Positions 6,890 through 14,539 of a stretch of 23,049 nt of DNA are shown here, one piece after another; the first letter of the stretch is position 1; each line of letters opens with the position of its first letter. The stretch lies in contig CAYUIS010000080.1 in NCBI GenBank assembly GCA_964444825.1, positions 1 to 23,049 on the forward strand, read 5' to 3'. The position numbers and the translations under genes were made by a program. The DNA is from CAYUIS01 sp964444825 (GTDB lineage: Bacteria > Chloroflexota > Anaerolineae > B4-G1). Under the pieces are notes generated by a model. That model was not told the DNA's origin. It made no database searches and worked only from the letters and a program-made list of their open reading frames with translations.

Positions 6890-9262
6890 CTAGACTACCA
6901 CCGAATCTGGATTTGGCATTGGTAGACTATCGATCTCGAACTCTTCCTCACAGGCAAAACACTTGGCCCACCCTTTCCGAGCCTCGGTCAATAGCCCGCC
7001 ACACGCTGAACAGGGTTGGGCCAGCGGGCGCTTCCAAACGGCGAATTTGCACGAGCCAGGGTCATCATCCTTGTAGTTTGTACAACCGTAGAAGGTGCGT
7101 CCCCGCCGGGTCCGCTTCTCGACCAGGTCTCCACCACACTCGGGGCATTTAACGCCCGTCTTGACCAAAATCGCCCCGGCAAAACGACAGGCGGGAAAGT
7201 TGCTGCAACCAATAAACTTGCCGTATCGGCCATACTTGTAGAGCAGCGGATGACCGCATTTCGGGCACATCTCCCCGGTCGGTTGATTGCCCATCTGGAC
7301 ATCGGGCATATTCTTCTGTGCCGCCGAGAGCGTGGCAGCAAATGGATCGTAGAAATCGCTCAACACCGGCACCCACTCCCGCTCGCCCTCTGCAATTCGG
7401 TCTAGGTTCTCCTCCATCTGAGCCGTAAAGCCCACGTCTATATAACTCGGAAAGTACTTGACCAGCAGATCGTTGACGACCATGCCTACTTCAGTCGGAT
7501 GCAGGCGACCCTCGCGCCGTTGGACATACGAGCGTTCCTGGATGGTGGACATCGTCGGAGCGTACGTGCTCGGCCGTCCAATGCCATACTCCTCCAGTGC
7601 TCTCACCAGAGTCGCCTCAGTGTAACGGGGAGGCGGCTGGGTGAAATGCTGATCCGGCAACAATTCTATCAGATCCAGCATCTCGTCCACTGTCAATGGC
7701 GGTATCTCCTCCCGCGCGCCCTCAACCTCTTCCGGTTCGTCTGCATCCTTCGCTTCTTCATATACGGCCATAAAACCCCTAAAGCGCAGACTAGAGCCAC
7801 TGGCGCGGAAGAGATACGGCAGGTCCCGTACCTCCGGGGGACCAGCCAGTATCTGCACGGCTATGGTATCGTACACAGCAGATGACATTTGGCTGGCGAC
7901 GAACCGCTGCCAGATCAACCGGTACAACTGGTGCTGATTCCGATCCAGATACGGTTTGAGAGACTCGGGTGTGCGGAACACACTGGTGGGTCGGATAGCC
8001 TCGTGTGCCTCTTGCGCTCCCTTGACCTTGGTCTTGTAACGCGGTGGCTCTGACGGCATATACTCCTTGCCGTACTTTTCCGCAACATACTCCCGGGCTT
8101 CCGTTTGTGCTTGCTCGGCCACGTTGACACTGTCCGTACGCATATAGGTAATCAGGCCGACAGGACCGTCTCCCAGGTCCATCCCCTCATACAGTTGCTG
8201 AGCCAAGCGCATAGTGCGCCGGGCCGTGAACCGGAGCCGTCGCGATGCCTCCTGCTGCATCGTGCTCGTCGTGTATGGGGGTGATGGGTTTCGACGACGC
8301 TGTCCCTCTTGTACATCTATCACTCTGTAGACAGACTTTTCGAGTTCGGCCACAATGGCCTGCACGCTGGCTTGACTGTGGAGCGCCAACTCCTCTCCGC
8401 TTATGCGAGACAAGCGAGCGACAAAGCTGCCGGTCTCGGACTCCTGTTTTGCTAACTCTGCTTCTAAGGACCAGTACTCCTGGGGGACAAATGCCTCAAT
8501 CTCTCTCTCGCGTTCGACCACCAGCCGCACAGCCACCGACTGCACCCGTCCGGCCGATAGCCCGCGCCGCCCCATCTTGTCACGCAGCAATGGACTGAGC
8601 GTGTATCCGACAATACGGTCGAGGATACGCCGGGCCTGTTGAGCCTCTACCCGCTGCATATCAATCTCACGCGGGTTGGAAAACGCGTGCTCGATAGCAT
8701 CACCCGTGATCTCGTGAAACTCGACACGCTTTACCGGACGCGGCCCAAGAGCCGACCGGAGAGCCTCAACCAGGTGCCAGGAAATCGCCTCTCCCTCCCG
8801 ATCTGGATCGGTCGCCAGGTAAACCTCAGACGAATCTCTGACGTCCGTTCTGAGTTCCCGCACCACATCCTTGCGCTTGGAGGGTACAATATAGTGGGGT
8901 GCGAAATCGTGCTCAATATCCACTCCCATCCGGTTTGAGGGGAGATCCCGCACGTGTCCCACCGAAGCCCGCACCACGTAACCCTCTCCCAGGAAGCGTC
9001 CCACTGTACGCGCCTTGGCCGGTGACTCTACGATCACCATTTTGGGCTTGCTAGCCAGTTTGACCCCGGCCTTGGACTTACCGACGATCACATACTCGTC
9101 TGGAGCAAGCCCTTCGTGCGCCTGCGTGGAACCCATCCTGAACAGCTTTGTACCACACTCCGGGCACGTTCCCTGAGTGGCCGGGGTTCCCCTGCTGGTA
9201 AACACCGGCTGAGGGCCCTGTATCGCCCGTTTTGTCTTGCACTTCATACAATAGGCTTCCAT
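6890..9262 (-). CDS. topA: DNA topoisomerase I with extra N-terminal zinc ribbon
   Basis: This 790-residue type IA topoisomerase relaxes negative supercoils by a 5'-phosphotyrosine strand passage. Residues 1-45 form an added zinc ribbon (Cys5, Cys8, Cys33, Cys36) resembling the DUF5679 type; classical TopA would begin near residue 74 at KMVIVESPAKAR. The Toprim domain holds Glu79 and the DPDRE motif (Asp152, Asp154, Glu156). The active-site Tyr373 lies in ITYMRTDS. The C-terminus has three zinc-ribbon modules: CPKCGHPLL...CSNFPAC, CPECGGDL...C-x-C-like, and CSACGGLL...CFAC. The ATG at 9262 has GAGG 7 nt upstream and lies 12 bp after manC, so the two are co-transcribed. Starting further inside would discard the extension, but its cysteine spacing and reading-frame continuity argue that it is real. 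Confidence 0.95.
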   Translation of the reverse strand: MEAYCMKCKTKRAIQGPQPVFTSRGTPATQGTCPECGTKLFRMGSTQAHEGLAPDEYVIVGKSKAGVKLASKPKMVIVESPAKARTVGRFLGEGYVVRASVGHVRDLPSNRMGVDIEHDFAPHYIVPSKRKDVVRELRTDVRDSSEVYLATDPDREGEAISWHLVEALRSALGPRPVKRVEFHEITGDAIEHAFSNPREIDMQRVEAQQARRILDRIVGYTLSPLLRDKMGRRGLSAGRVQSVAVRLVVEREREIEAFVPQEYWSLEAELAKQESETGSFVARLSRISGEELALHSQASVQAIVAELEKSVYRVIDVQEGQRRRNPSPPYTTSTMQQEASRRLRFTARRTMRLAQQLYEGMDLGDGPVGLITYMRTDSVNVAEQAQTEAREYVAEKYGKEYMPSEPPRYKTKVKGAQEAHEAIRPTSVFRTPESLKPYLDRNQHQLYRLIWQRFVASQMSSAVYDTIAVQILAGPPEVRDLPYLFRASGSSLRFRGFMAVYEEAKDADEPEEVEGAREEIPPLTVDEMLDLIELLPDQHFTQPPPRYTEATLVRALEEYGIGRPSTYAPTMSTIQERSYVQRREGRLHPTEVGMVVNDLLVKYFPSYIDVGFTAQMEENLDRIAEGEREWVPVLSDFYDPFAATLSAAQKNMPDVQMGNQPTGEMCPKCGHPLLYKYGRYGKFIGCSNFPACRFAGAILVKTGVKCPECGGDLVEKRTRRGRTFYGCTNYKDDDPGSCKFAVWKRPLAQPCSACGGLLTEARKGWAKCFACEEEFEIDSLPMPNPDSVVV

Positions 9263-9274
9263 ACACGCCTCAGA

Positions 9275-10360
9275 TTACAGATGGTCGCGCTTGCCCTGTG
9301 ATTCCAACGCTCGCACGATCTCCCGCACCTCCTGTTCATGCCCCCTTGAACAGACCAATAGCGCGTCCTCGGTATCCACAATCACTATCCCATCCAAGCC
9401 AATGGTGGCGATGAGGCGCTTTCCATCATCGCCCCCACAAAAGATCAGCGTGTCACGCGTATTGATCCCCACGTGCGGGCCAACGACAATGTTCCCGTCC
9501 TCGTCTGGGGGCAGCAGATCCATCAGACTGGCCCAACTCCCCACGTCTGACCAACCGATGTCCACCGGGATAACTGCCACATCCTCGGCACCTTCCATCA
9601 CCCCATAGTCGATCGTCTGCTTGTTCACCTGTGGCCAGATACGGCTCAGTGTTGCCTCGTAGCCAGGGGTGCTCAACGTCGCGCCGACCTCTGTCAGTTG
9701 GACGTAGAACTCGGGCATCTGGCGCTGAAACTCGTCCATGATTCGATCTATACGCCAGACGAACATGCCACTGTTCCACGAATAGTCTCCGCTATCCACC
9801 ATATGAATCGCTGTCTCCAGACTCGGCTTCTCGGTGAATCGCTCAACCCGGAAAGCAGGAAAACCGTCCACCGTGCCCAGGCTTTCTCCTCGCTTGATAT
9901 ACCCAAGGCCAGTCGATGGAGACGAGGGGGCAATCCCCAACGTGACCAGGTGGCCTTTCTCAGCCAACTCCGCCGCCGCGGTCAAGGCATGGCGAAAGCG
10001 CGCAATCTCGGTGATAAAGTGATCGGCGGTGAGCACTGCCATAACCGCCTCTGGATCGTCCCGATACAGATGGATCGCCCCCAGGCCAATGGCGGGAGCA
10101 GTACCCCGCCCCTGGGGCTCAACGATAAAGTTCTCTACCGGAAGCTCCGGGGCCTGTGCTGTCAGCACGGGAACGTGCTCGGCGGCCGTGACCACGTATA
10201 TATCTTCAGGCTGGAACAGGGGGGCAATCCGGTCTACCGCGTGCTCGAACATGGTGCGCTTCCCGATCAAACGAAGCGCCTGCTTTGGACGCTCACGTCG
10301 GCTGAGGGGCCACAATCGCGTCCCGACCCCGCCGGCCATTATTAATGCATAAGAGGTCAT
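9275..10360 (-). CDS. manC: Mannose-1-phosphate guanylyltransferase
   Basis: This 361-residue GT-A-type nucleotidyltransferase makes GDP-mannose from GTP and mannose-1-phosphate, for glycan or compatible-solute synthesis. The N-terminal signature GGVGTRLWPLSRRERPKQ (10-27) binds the nucleotide. Further family motifs are VEPQGRGTAPAIGL, VLTADHFI, the sugar-binding FTEKPS and NSGMFVW. There is no C-terminal phosphomannose-isomerase domain, so it is monofunctional. The ATG at 10360 has AAGGGG about 9 nt upstream. It lies 78 bp after dprA and 12 bp before topA on the same strand. Its insertion between dprA and topA is unusual. No other sugar-nucleotide genes are nearby. A related sugar-1-phosphate nucleotidyltransferase cannot be fully excluded. 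Confidence 0.93.
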   Translation of the reverse strand: MTSYALIMAGGVGTRLWPLSRRERPKQALRLIGKRTMFEHAVDRIAPLFQPEDIYVVTAAEHVPVLTAQAPELPVENFIVEPQGRGTAPAIGLGAIHLYRDDPEAVMAVLTADHFITEIARFRHALTAAAELAEKGHLVTLGIAPSSPSTGLGYIKRGESLGTVDGFPAFRVERFTEKPSLETAIHMVDSGDYSWNSGMFVWRIDRIMDEFQRQMPEFYVQLTEVGATLSTPGYEATLSRIWPQVNKQTIDYGVMEGAEDVAVIPVDIGWSDVGSWASLMDLLPPDEDGNIVVGPHVGINTRDTLIFCGGDDGKRLIATIGLDGIVIVDTEDALLVCSRGHEQEVREIVRALESQGKRDHL

Positions 10361-10438
10361 CGCTTGCTATCCCCTTTCGACCCTGACCTGGCCTGGCACC
10401 CCAGCCTGCGAACGATTCCAGGTTGGAGAGCGGTATCA

Positions 10439-11560
10439 TCAGTCTACCACGTACTCCACGCCCGGTTCTCGAGCAATAATGTACTTCATACTTCCCACCT
10501 GGCGCACCATGCCCTTCAACTCCATCAATGCGAGTGTGCTGGATACCTGCGCGATGGGCAACTCCAACTGGCGCTGCAGCTCATCCACGTGAACCGGTTC
10601 GGTCGAGAGGTGAGACAGCAACACGGCCTCTGTTTCGTCGGCTGGAAGCACCTGGCGCGCCTCCACCTGCTCTACGACCATGGTCAGATTCAATTCCTCC
10701 AGAATATCCTCTGGGCCAAGCACAACCTTAGCGCCATCTTGGACAAGTCTGTTCGTACCGGCGCTACCACGGGCCAGGATGGAACCCGGCACCGCAAAAA
10801 CGTCCCTGCCCTGCTCAGCGGCAAAGTCGGCGGTGATGTGGGCGCCACTGCGCCTACCGGCCTCCACGACAAGCACACCCAGGCTGAGCCCACTGATGAT
10901 CCGATTGCGCGGCGGAAAGTTCCTTCCCTCTGGCTTGGTGCCCATCGGATAATCGCTCACCAAAGCCCCATGGGCAGCGATCTCTGCAGCCAGATTCCGG
11001 TGCTCTGGTGGATAGATAACATCAACACCACAGCCCAGTACGGCTATGGTACGCCCACCAGCCTCCAGCGCTGCGCGGTGAGCTTCTCCATCAATACCTC
11101 GGGCCATACCACTCACGATAGTGATGCCACTGCGCGCCAGTGATGCAGCCAACTGCCGCGTCACCTCCCGTCCATAGCTCGAGGCGCGTCGGGTGCCAAC
11201 AACCGCCACAGCCCAGGCGTCGTTTTCCACTATCGAACCTTTGACGTACAACACAGGGGGCGGATCGTGGATTTGCAGCAAAAGGCGCGGATACCCTGGG
11301 CTCTGCCAGGTCAGCAGACGCACACCGTCGTCCCTGATGCGCTCAAGCTCCTGGTCCAAATCGATGGCAGACCGGGCCGCCAATAGACTCTCAACCGAAC
11401 GCCGGTCGAGTCCTGCGCTAACTAGTTCCTGGGATGGCGCGTGCCACGCCTGTTCCACATCGCCAAAGTAGTCGAGCAACGCTCGCAGCCGCACTGGACC
11501 GATGCCGCGCACGATATTGAAGCCAACCCAGTAGCGATCTTGGCGCTTACGTTCGCTCAT
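10439..11560 (-). CDS. dprA: DNA processing protein DprA
   Basis: This 373-residue protein binds incoming single-stranded DNA during natural transformation and loads RecA. The N-terminal part has a helix-hairpin-helix-like segment (VRGIGPVRLRALLDYFG). The Rossmann-like core shows VGTRRAS (121-127), SGMARGIDGEAH (150-161), LGCGVDVIYPPEH, FPPRNRIISGLS (215-226), GRRSGAHITADFA and VFAVPGS. The C-terminal 75 residues (TEAVLLSHLSTEPVHVDELQ...MELKGMVRQ) form a winged-helix domain of the DML1-like type. The ATG at 11560 has AAAGAG about 7 nt upstream. It lies 84 bp downstream of rimM, probably in the same operon. No comEA/comEC genes are in view, so a wider recombination role is also possible. Confidence 0.95.
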   Translation of the reverse strand: MSERKRQDRYWVGFNIVRGIGPVRLRALLDYFGDVEQAWHAPSQELVSAGLDRRSVESLLAARSAIDLDQELERIRDDGVRLLTWQSPGYPRLLLQIHDPPPVLYVKGSIVENDAWAVAVVGTRRASSYGREVTRQLAASLARSGITIVSGMARGIDGEAHRAALEAGGRTIAVLGCGVDVIYPPEHRNLAAEIAAHGALVSDYPMGTKPEGRNFPPRNRIISGLSLGVLVVEAGRRSGAHITADFAAEQGRDVFAVPGSILARGSAGTNRLVQDGAKVVLGPEDILEELNLTMVVEQVEARQVLPADETEAVLLSHLSTEPVHVDELQRQLELPIAQVSSTLALMELKGMVRQVGSMKYIIAREPGVEYVVD

Positions 11561-11644
11561 CGCCCACTCTTTGCAAAGTCAACCCTGAGCAATCGACCTC
11601 ATCCGACAACTCACCTTCAGTTCAGCAGGAGGTCCATCCACTGC

Positions 11645-12217
11645 TCACATGCCCGGCAACAGGACCACCACCATCCGCTTCGACTCAAGATCCAGTTCAA
11701 GCACTACCTGATCTATGGCCGGGATGAGGGTCTCTCCACGTGGACCGCGCACGACGTAGACATCGTTGGCGCCGGTCTCGATCACGTCAGCGATCCGCCC
11801 CAGCGATTCACCACCCTCCGTCTCCACCCGCACGCCGACAAGCTGAAAGAGGTAGTATTCTCCCTCTTCGAGCGGCACCGCATCCTCAATGGGTATCTGC
11901 ACGAGCATTCCGCGCAGTTGCTCAGCACCATCTCGATCGTCGCAGCCCTCTAGCTTCAGCAACAGCGCTTTTTTGTGAAAACGCAAACCCTCCACCGCAT
12001 GGCGACGTACTGTGGCAGGGGAATGTGGGTGGGCAAGGAAGAAATGGTTGTGTCGCGCCAGCCGCTCGGGATAGTCGGTGGAAATCTCAACCCGCAGCTC
12101 CCCTCTCACGCCGTGTGGTCGCAGTACCCGACCAACCGACAAGTAGCGGGGCTCAGGATTTCGCGCTTCCCCTGAGCCCCCTGCACGTTCACTATTATGT
12201 TGCGCCAAAGCACCCAT
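11645..12217 (-). CDS. rimM: Ribosome maturation factor RimM
   Basis: This 190-residue protein assists 30S subunit head assembly through ribosomal protein S19. The N-terminal RimM domain has the diagnostic VGRVLRPHGVRGELRV (28-43). The C-terminal PRC-barrel follows from about residue 110 (EGEYYLFQLVGVRVET, GANDVYVVRGPRGETLIPAI). The first 24 residues are a Ser/Gly-rich extension. The ATG at 12217 has no clear ribosome-binding site but starts only 6 bp after the khpA stop, which suggests translational coupling. The downstream trmD partner usual in many bacteria is absent here, and dprA follows instead. Confidence 0.94.
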   Translation of the reverse strand: MGALAQHNSERAGGSGEARNPEPRYLSVGRVLRPHGVRGELRVEISTDYPERLARHNHFFLAHPHSPATVRRHAVEGLRFHKKALLLKLEGCDDRDGAEQLRGMLVQIPIEDAVPLEEGEYYLFQLVGVRVETEGGESLGRIADVIETGANDVYVVRGPRGETLIPAIDQVVLELDLESKRMVVVLLPGM

Positions 12218-12223
12218 TGGTGC

Positions 12224-12469
12224 TTAGACGACTTCGAGGGTAACTCGCTTGCCTTGCTTGGCCGCGAGCACCCGGATGAGCGTACGCATAGCGTTTACGG
12301 TGCGCCCACCCTTGCCGATTATGCGACCCATATCCTCAGGACCGACCCGTAGCTCTAGGATCACCGAGTTCTCACCCTCAATCTCGGAGACGTACACCTG
12401 AGATGGATCATCTACCAGTGATTTGGCGATATACTCGACCAATCCTCGCATTGACGATTCCGATTCCAT
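12224..12469 (-). CDS. khpA: KH-domain RNA-binding protein KhpA
   Basis: This 81-residue single KH-domain protein binds small RNAs and mRNAs, often with KhpB. The loop motif IIGKGGRT (50-57) is intact. The N-terminal helix LVEYIAKSLVDDPSQV and the C-terminal KRVTLEVV are typical. I chose the ATG at 12469 because AAGGAGGAGC lies just before it and the length then equals the family norm. A longer in-frame start at 12574 would add 35 residues with no family similarity. It lies between rpsP and rimM, its standard genomic place. Confidence 0.94.
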   Translation of the reverse strand: MESESSMRGLVEYIAKSLVDDPSQVYVSEIEGENSVILELRVGPEDMGRIIGKGGRTVNAMRTLIRVLAAKQGKRVTLEVV

Positions 12470-12589
12470 TGTTGCTCCTCCTTCCTGAAGTAGACGTCGT
12501 ATGCGCTTGAAGAGAGATCCGTCGTCACAGGCACCACAAATAGTCGAAGACGCAGCGGGGGAGCAGTATTCCACTGCGATAGGAATGGA

Positions 12590-13063
12590 TTATTCTCCTA
12601 GCTCTGCCTCCTCACCTTCATCTCCTGTCTCAGCGATCTCCGTTGCCCCTTCTTCCTCAGCCTCAATCTCAGCCACAGCAGGCTCATCTTCCAGGTCTTG
12701 TGCCTCAGCCTCGACACTCTCAAGGAGAGCCTCAGGGCTGAGCTCTGCTGCAGTCTGAGCCGCCTCCGCAGCATCTGCCAGCAACGCTTCCAGAGACTCA
12801 CCCTGCTTCAGGCGCTCGAATCGAGCCAAGGTGCCTTGGCTCTTCAACAAGCGGATCACAGCCCTGGAAGGTTGGGCCCCCATGCTTAACCAGTGCAGGG
12901 CACGCTCTTCCTTGATCGTCACGGTCTCTGGTTCCGTACGGGGGTTGTAGAAACCGATCACCTCAACAAAACGCCCATCACGGGGAGAGCGTGAGTCGGC
13001 TACTACCACCCGGTAGCTGGGTTGCTTTTTCGCACCCACGCGACGCAATCGAATCCTTACCAT
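12590..13063 (-). CDS. rpsP: 30S ribosomal protein S16 with long acidic tail
   Basis: Residues 1-85 are a normal S16 (MVRIRLRRVGAKKQPSYRVV, DSRSPRDGRFVEVIGFYNP, PSRAVIRLLKSQGT), which binds 16S rRNA during 30S assembly. Residues 86-157 form an Ala/Glu-rich, strongly acidic tail (EAEAQDLEDEPAVAEIEAEE) that nearly doubles the usual length of 80-90 residues. The ATG at 13063 has AGGAGGA 4 nt upstream. It lies 68 bp after ffh and 120 bp before khpA. The tail could shield the basic protein or act as an assembly chaperone segment; that is inference. Confidence 0.96.
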   Translation of the reverse strand: MVRIRLRRVGAKKQPSYRVVVADSRSPRDGRFVEVIGFYNPRTEPETVTIKEERALHWLSMGAQPSRAVIRLLKSQGTLARFERLKQGESLEALLADAAEAAQTAAELSPEALLESVEAEAQDLEDEPAVAEIEAEEEGATEIAETGDEGEEAELGE

Positions 13064-13131
13064 GTTCCTCCTGACATCACAAGTTATCGCATAAAGCCAA
13101 AATAGACCAACACCGAACTAGTTTTGCTGGC

Positions 13132-14463
13132 CTAGCCAAACATCCTCATCATCCCTCGCATACCTTTTTTGCCCTTACCCAATTGTTTCATCATGCGCTG
13201 CATCTGACGAAACTGCTTCAACAGCGCATTCACCTCCTCAACTGAGGTGCCGCTGCCGCGAGCGATACGCTTCTTGCGGCTGGAGTTGAGTATGCGAGGG
13301 CTACGCCGCTCCTCCGCCGTCATCGAAAGAATAATCGCCTCGATGTGCTTGAACTGCCGATCTGTGACCTCGGACGATACATCCTGAGCCATTCGCCCCA
13401 GACCCGGCACCATATCGAGAATCTGGCTCAACGGCCCCATCTGTTTGATCTGCTGAAACTGCTCTAAAAAGTCCTCCAGGTCAAACGAAGCATCGCGCAG
13501 CTTGCGCTCCAGTCGCTGGGCCTGTTCCTCGTCAAAGGTGGCTTCTGCCCGCTCGATGAGGGTTAATACATCCCCCATTCCCAAGATACGCGACGCCAAC
13601 CGATCCGGATGGAACACCTCCAGTGCGTCAGTCTTTTCACCGGTACCCAGGAATTTGATCGGCACACCGGTGACGGCGCGCACACTGATGGCTGCTCCTC
13701 CCCGGGCATCCCCATCGATCTTGGTTAGTATCAGACCAGTCAGACCAATGTGCTCGTGGAAGCCCGCCGCGACGTTCACCGCTTCCTGCCCCGTCATTGC
13801 ATCTGCCACCAATAAGGTCTCGACCGGGTGCACGGCTTCCTTGATGGCCTCCAACTCGTCCATCATATCCTGGTCGATCTGAAGACGCCCAGCGGTATCG
13901 AGAAGGACCACATCGTACCCACGTTGACGGGCCTCGCGGACGCCATTGGTACAGATCTGGGGCGGCGGAACATGCTGCCCCTCACTGTAGACTGGCAACT
14001 CCAGTTGGCGCCCCAGCACCTCCAATTGAGTGATAGCGGCCGGGCGGTAGGTGTCGCCAGCGACCATAAGTGGCAGGTGAGCACTCTGTCTAAGGTGCCG
14101 GGACAGTTTCGCCGCCATCGTCGTCTTACCCGAGCCTTGGAGACCAACCAACATAATGACGTGGGGCCCAGGCCCTGTCAGTTGGAGCCGCCCCGGCTCG
14201 CCCAACGTTTGGATCAGCTCCTCGTGGACAAGCTTGATCACTTGCTGGGCAGGGCTGAGGCTCTTGGTGATTTCAGCACCAATCGCCCGCTCGCGTATGC
14301 GCCGGACAAAGTCCTTGACTACTTTGTAATGTACGTCGGCCTCCAAAAGAGCCAGCCGGATCTCGCGCAACACCTGGTCAACGTCAGATTCCCGCAGAAT
14401 GCCGCGTTTGCCTAACCGATCAAAGACGGCCTGCAGTTTCTCTGTCAAATTCTCAAACATCAA
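13132..14463 (-). CDS. ffh: Signal recognition particle GTPase Ffh (SRP54)
   Basis: This 443-residue protein binds 4.5S/6S SRP RNA and nascent signal peptides and, with FtsY, targets them to the membrane. The N domain (1-95) is helical. The G domain contains GLQGSGKTT (107-115), DTYRPAAITQL (137-147), DTAGR (189-193) and TKIDGDARGGA (247-257). The methionine-rich M domain starts near 320 and ends in FRQMQRMMKQLGKGKKGMRGMMRMFG-like sequence, typical of SRP54. The ATG at 14463 (MMFENL) is near a strong promoter at 14509-14537, so ffh leads the ffh-rpsP-khpA-rimM operon. The usual ribosome-binding site is weak. FtsY is not in the window. Confidence 0.97.
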   Translation of the reverse strand: MMFENLTEKLQAVFDRLGKRGILRESDVDQVLREIRLALLEADVHYKVVKDFVRRIRERAIGAEITKSLSPAQQVIKLVHEELIQTLGEPGRLQLTGPGPHVIMLVGLQGSGKTTMAAKLSRHLRQSAHLPLMVAGDTYRPAAITQLEVLGRQLELPVYSEGQHVPPPQICTNGVREARQRGYDVVLLDTAGRLQIDQDMMDELEAIKEAVHPVETLLVADAMTGQEAVNVAAGFHEHIGLTGLILTKIDGDARGGAAISVRAVTGVPIKFLGTGEKTDALEVFHPDRLASRILGMGDVLTLIERAEATFDEEQAQRLERKLRDASFDLEDFLEQFQQIKQMGPLSQILDMVPGLGRMAQDVSSEVTDRQFKHIEAIILSMTAEERRSPRILNSSRKKRIARGSGTSVEEVNALLKQFRQMQRMMKQLGKGKKGMRGMMRMFG

Positions 14464-14508
14464 CCAACGTGCTCCGACTGACGCTCACGACCGATGATCA
14501 ATGAAATG

Positions 14509-14537
14509 ATTGTAATGGAAAAGCCTGGTTTCGTCAA
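14509..14537 (-). promoter_or_regulatory. Promoter of the ffh-rpsP-khpA-rimM operon
   Basis: On the minus strand the -35 TTGACG (14537-14532), a 17-bp spacer and the -10 TACAAT (14514-14509) are one mismatch each from consensus. The start near 14502 leaves a leader of about 39 nt to ffh. The -35 lies only 2 bp from the stop of the upstream acyl-CoA synthetase gene. Confidence 0.75.
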
Positions 14538-14539
14538 GT

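Noticed and set aside
9698..10345. 215-codon plus-strand open frame
   Set aside because: It is antisense to manC and shows no recognisable domain.
10364..11143. 259-codon plus-strand open frame
   Set aside because: It is antisense to dprA, which has complete family motifs; the frame is a by-product of GC-rich coding DNA.
12470..12574. 35-codon N-terminal extension of KhpA
   Set aside because: A strong ribosome-binding site precedes the inner ATG at 12469, and the extension has no KH similarity.
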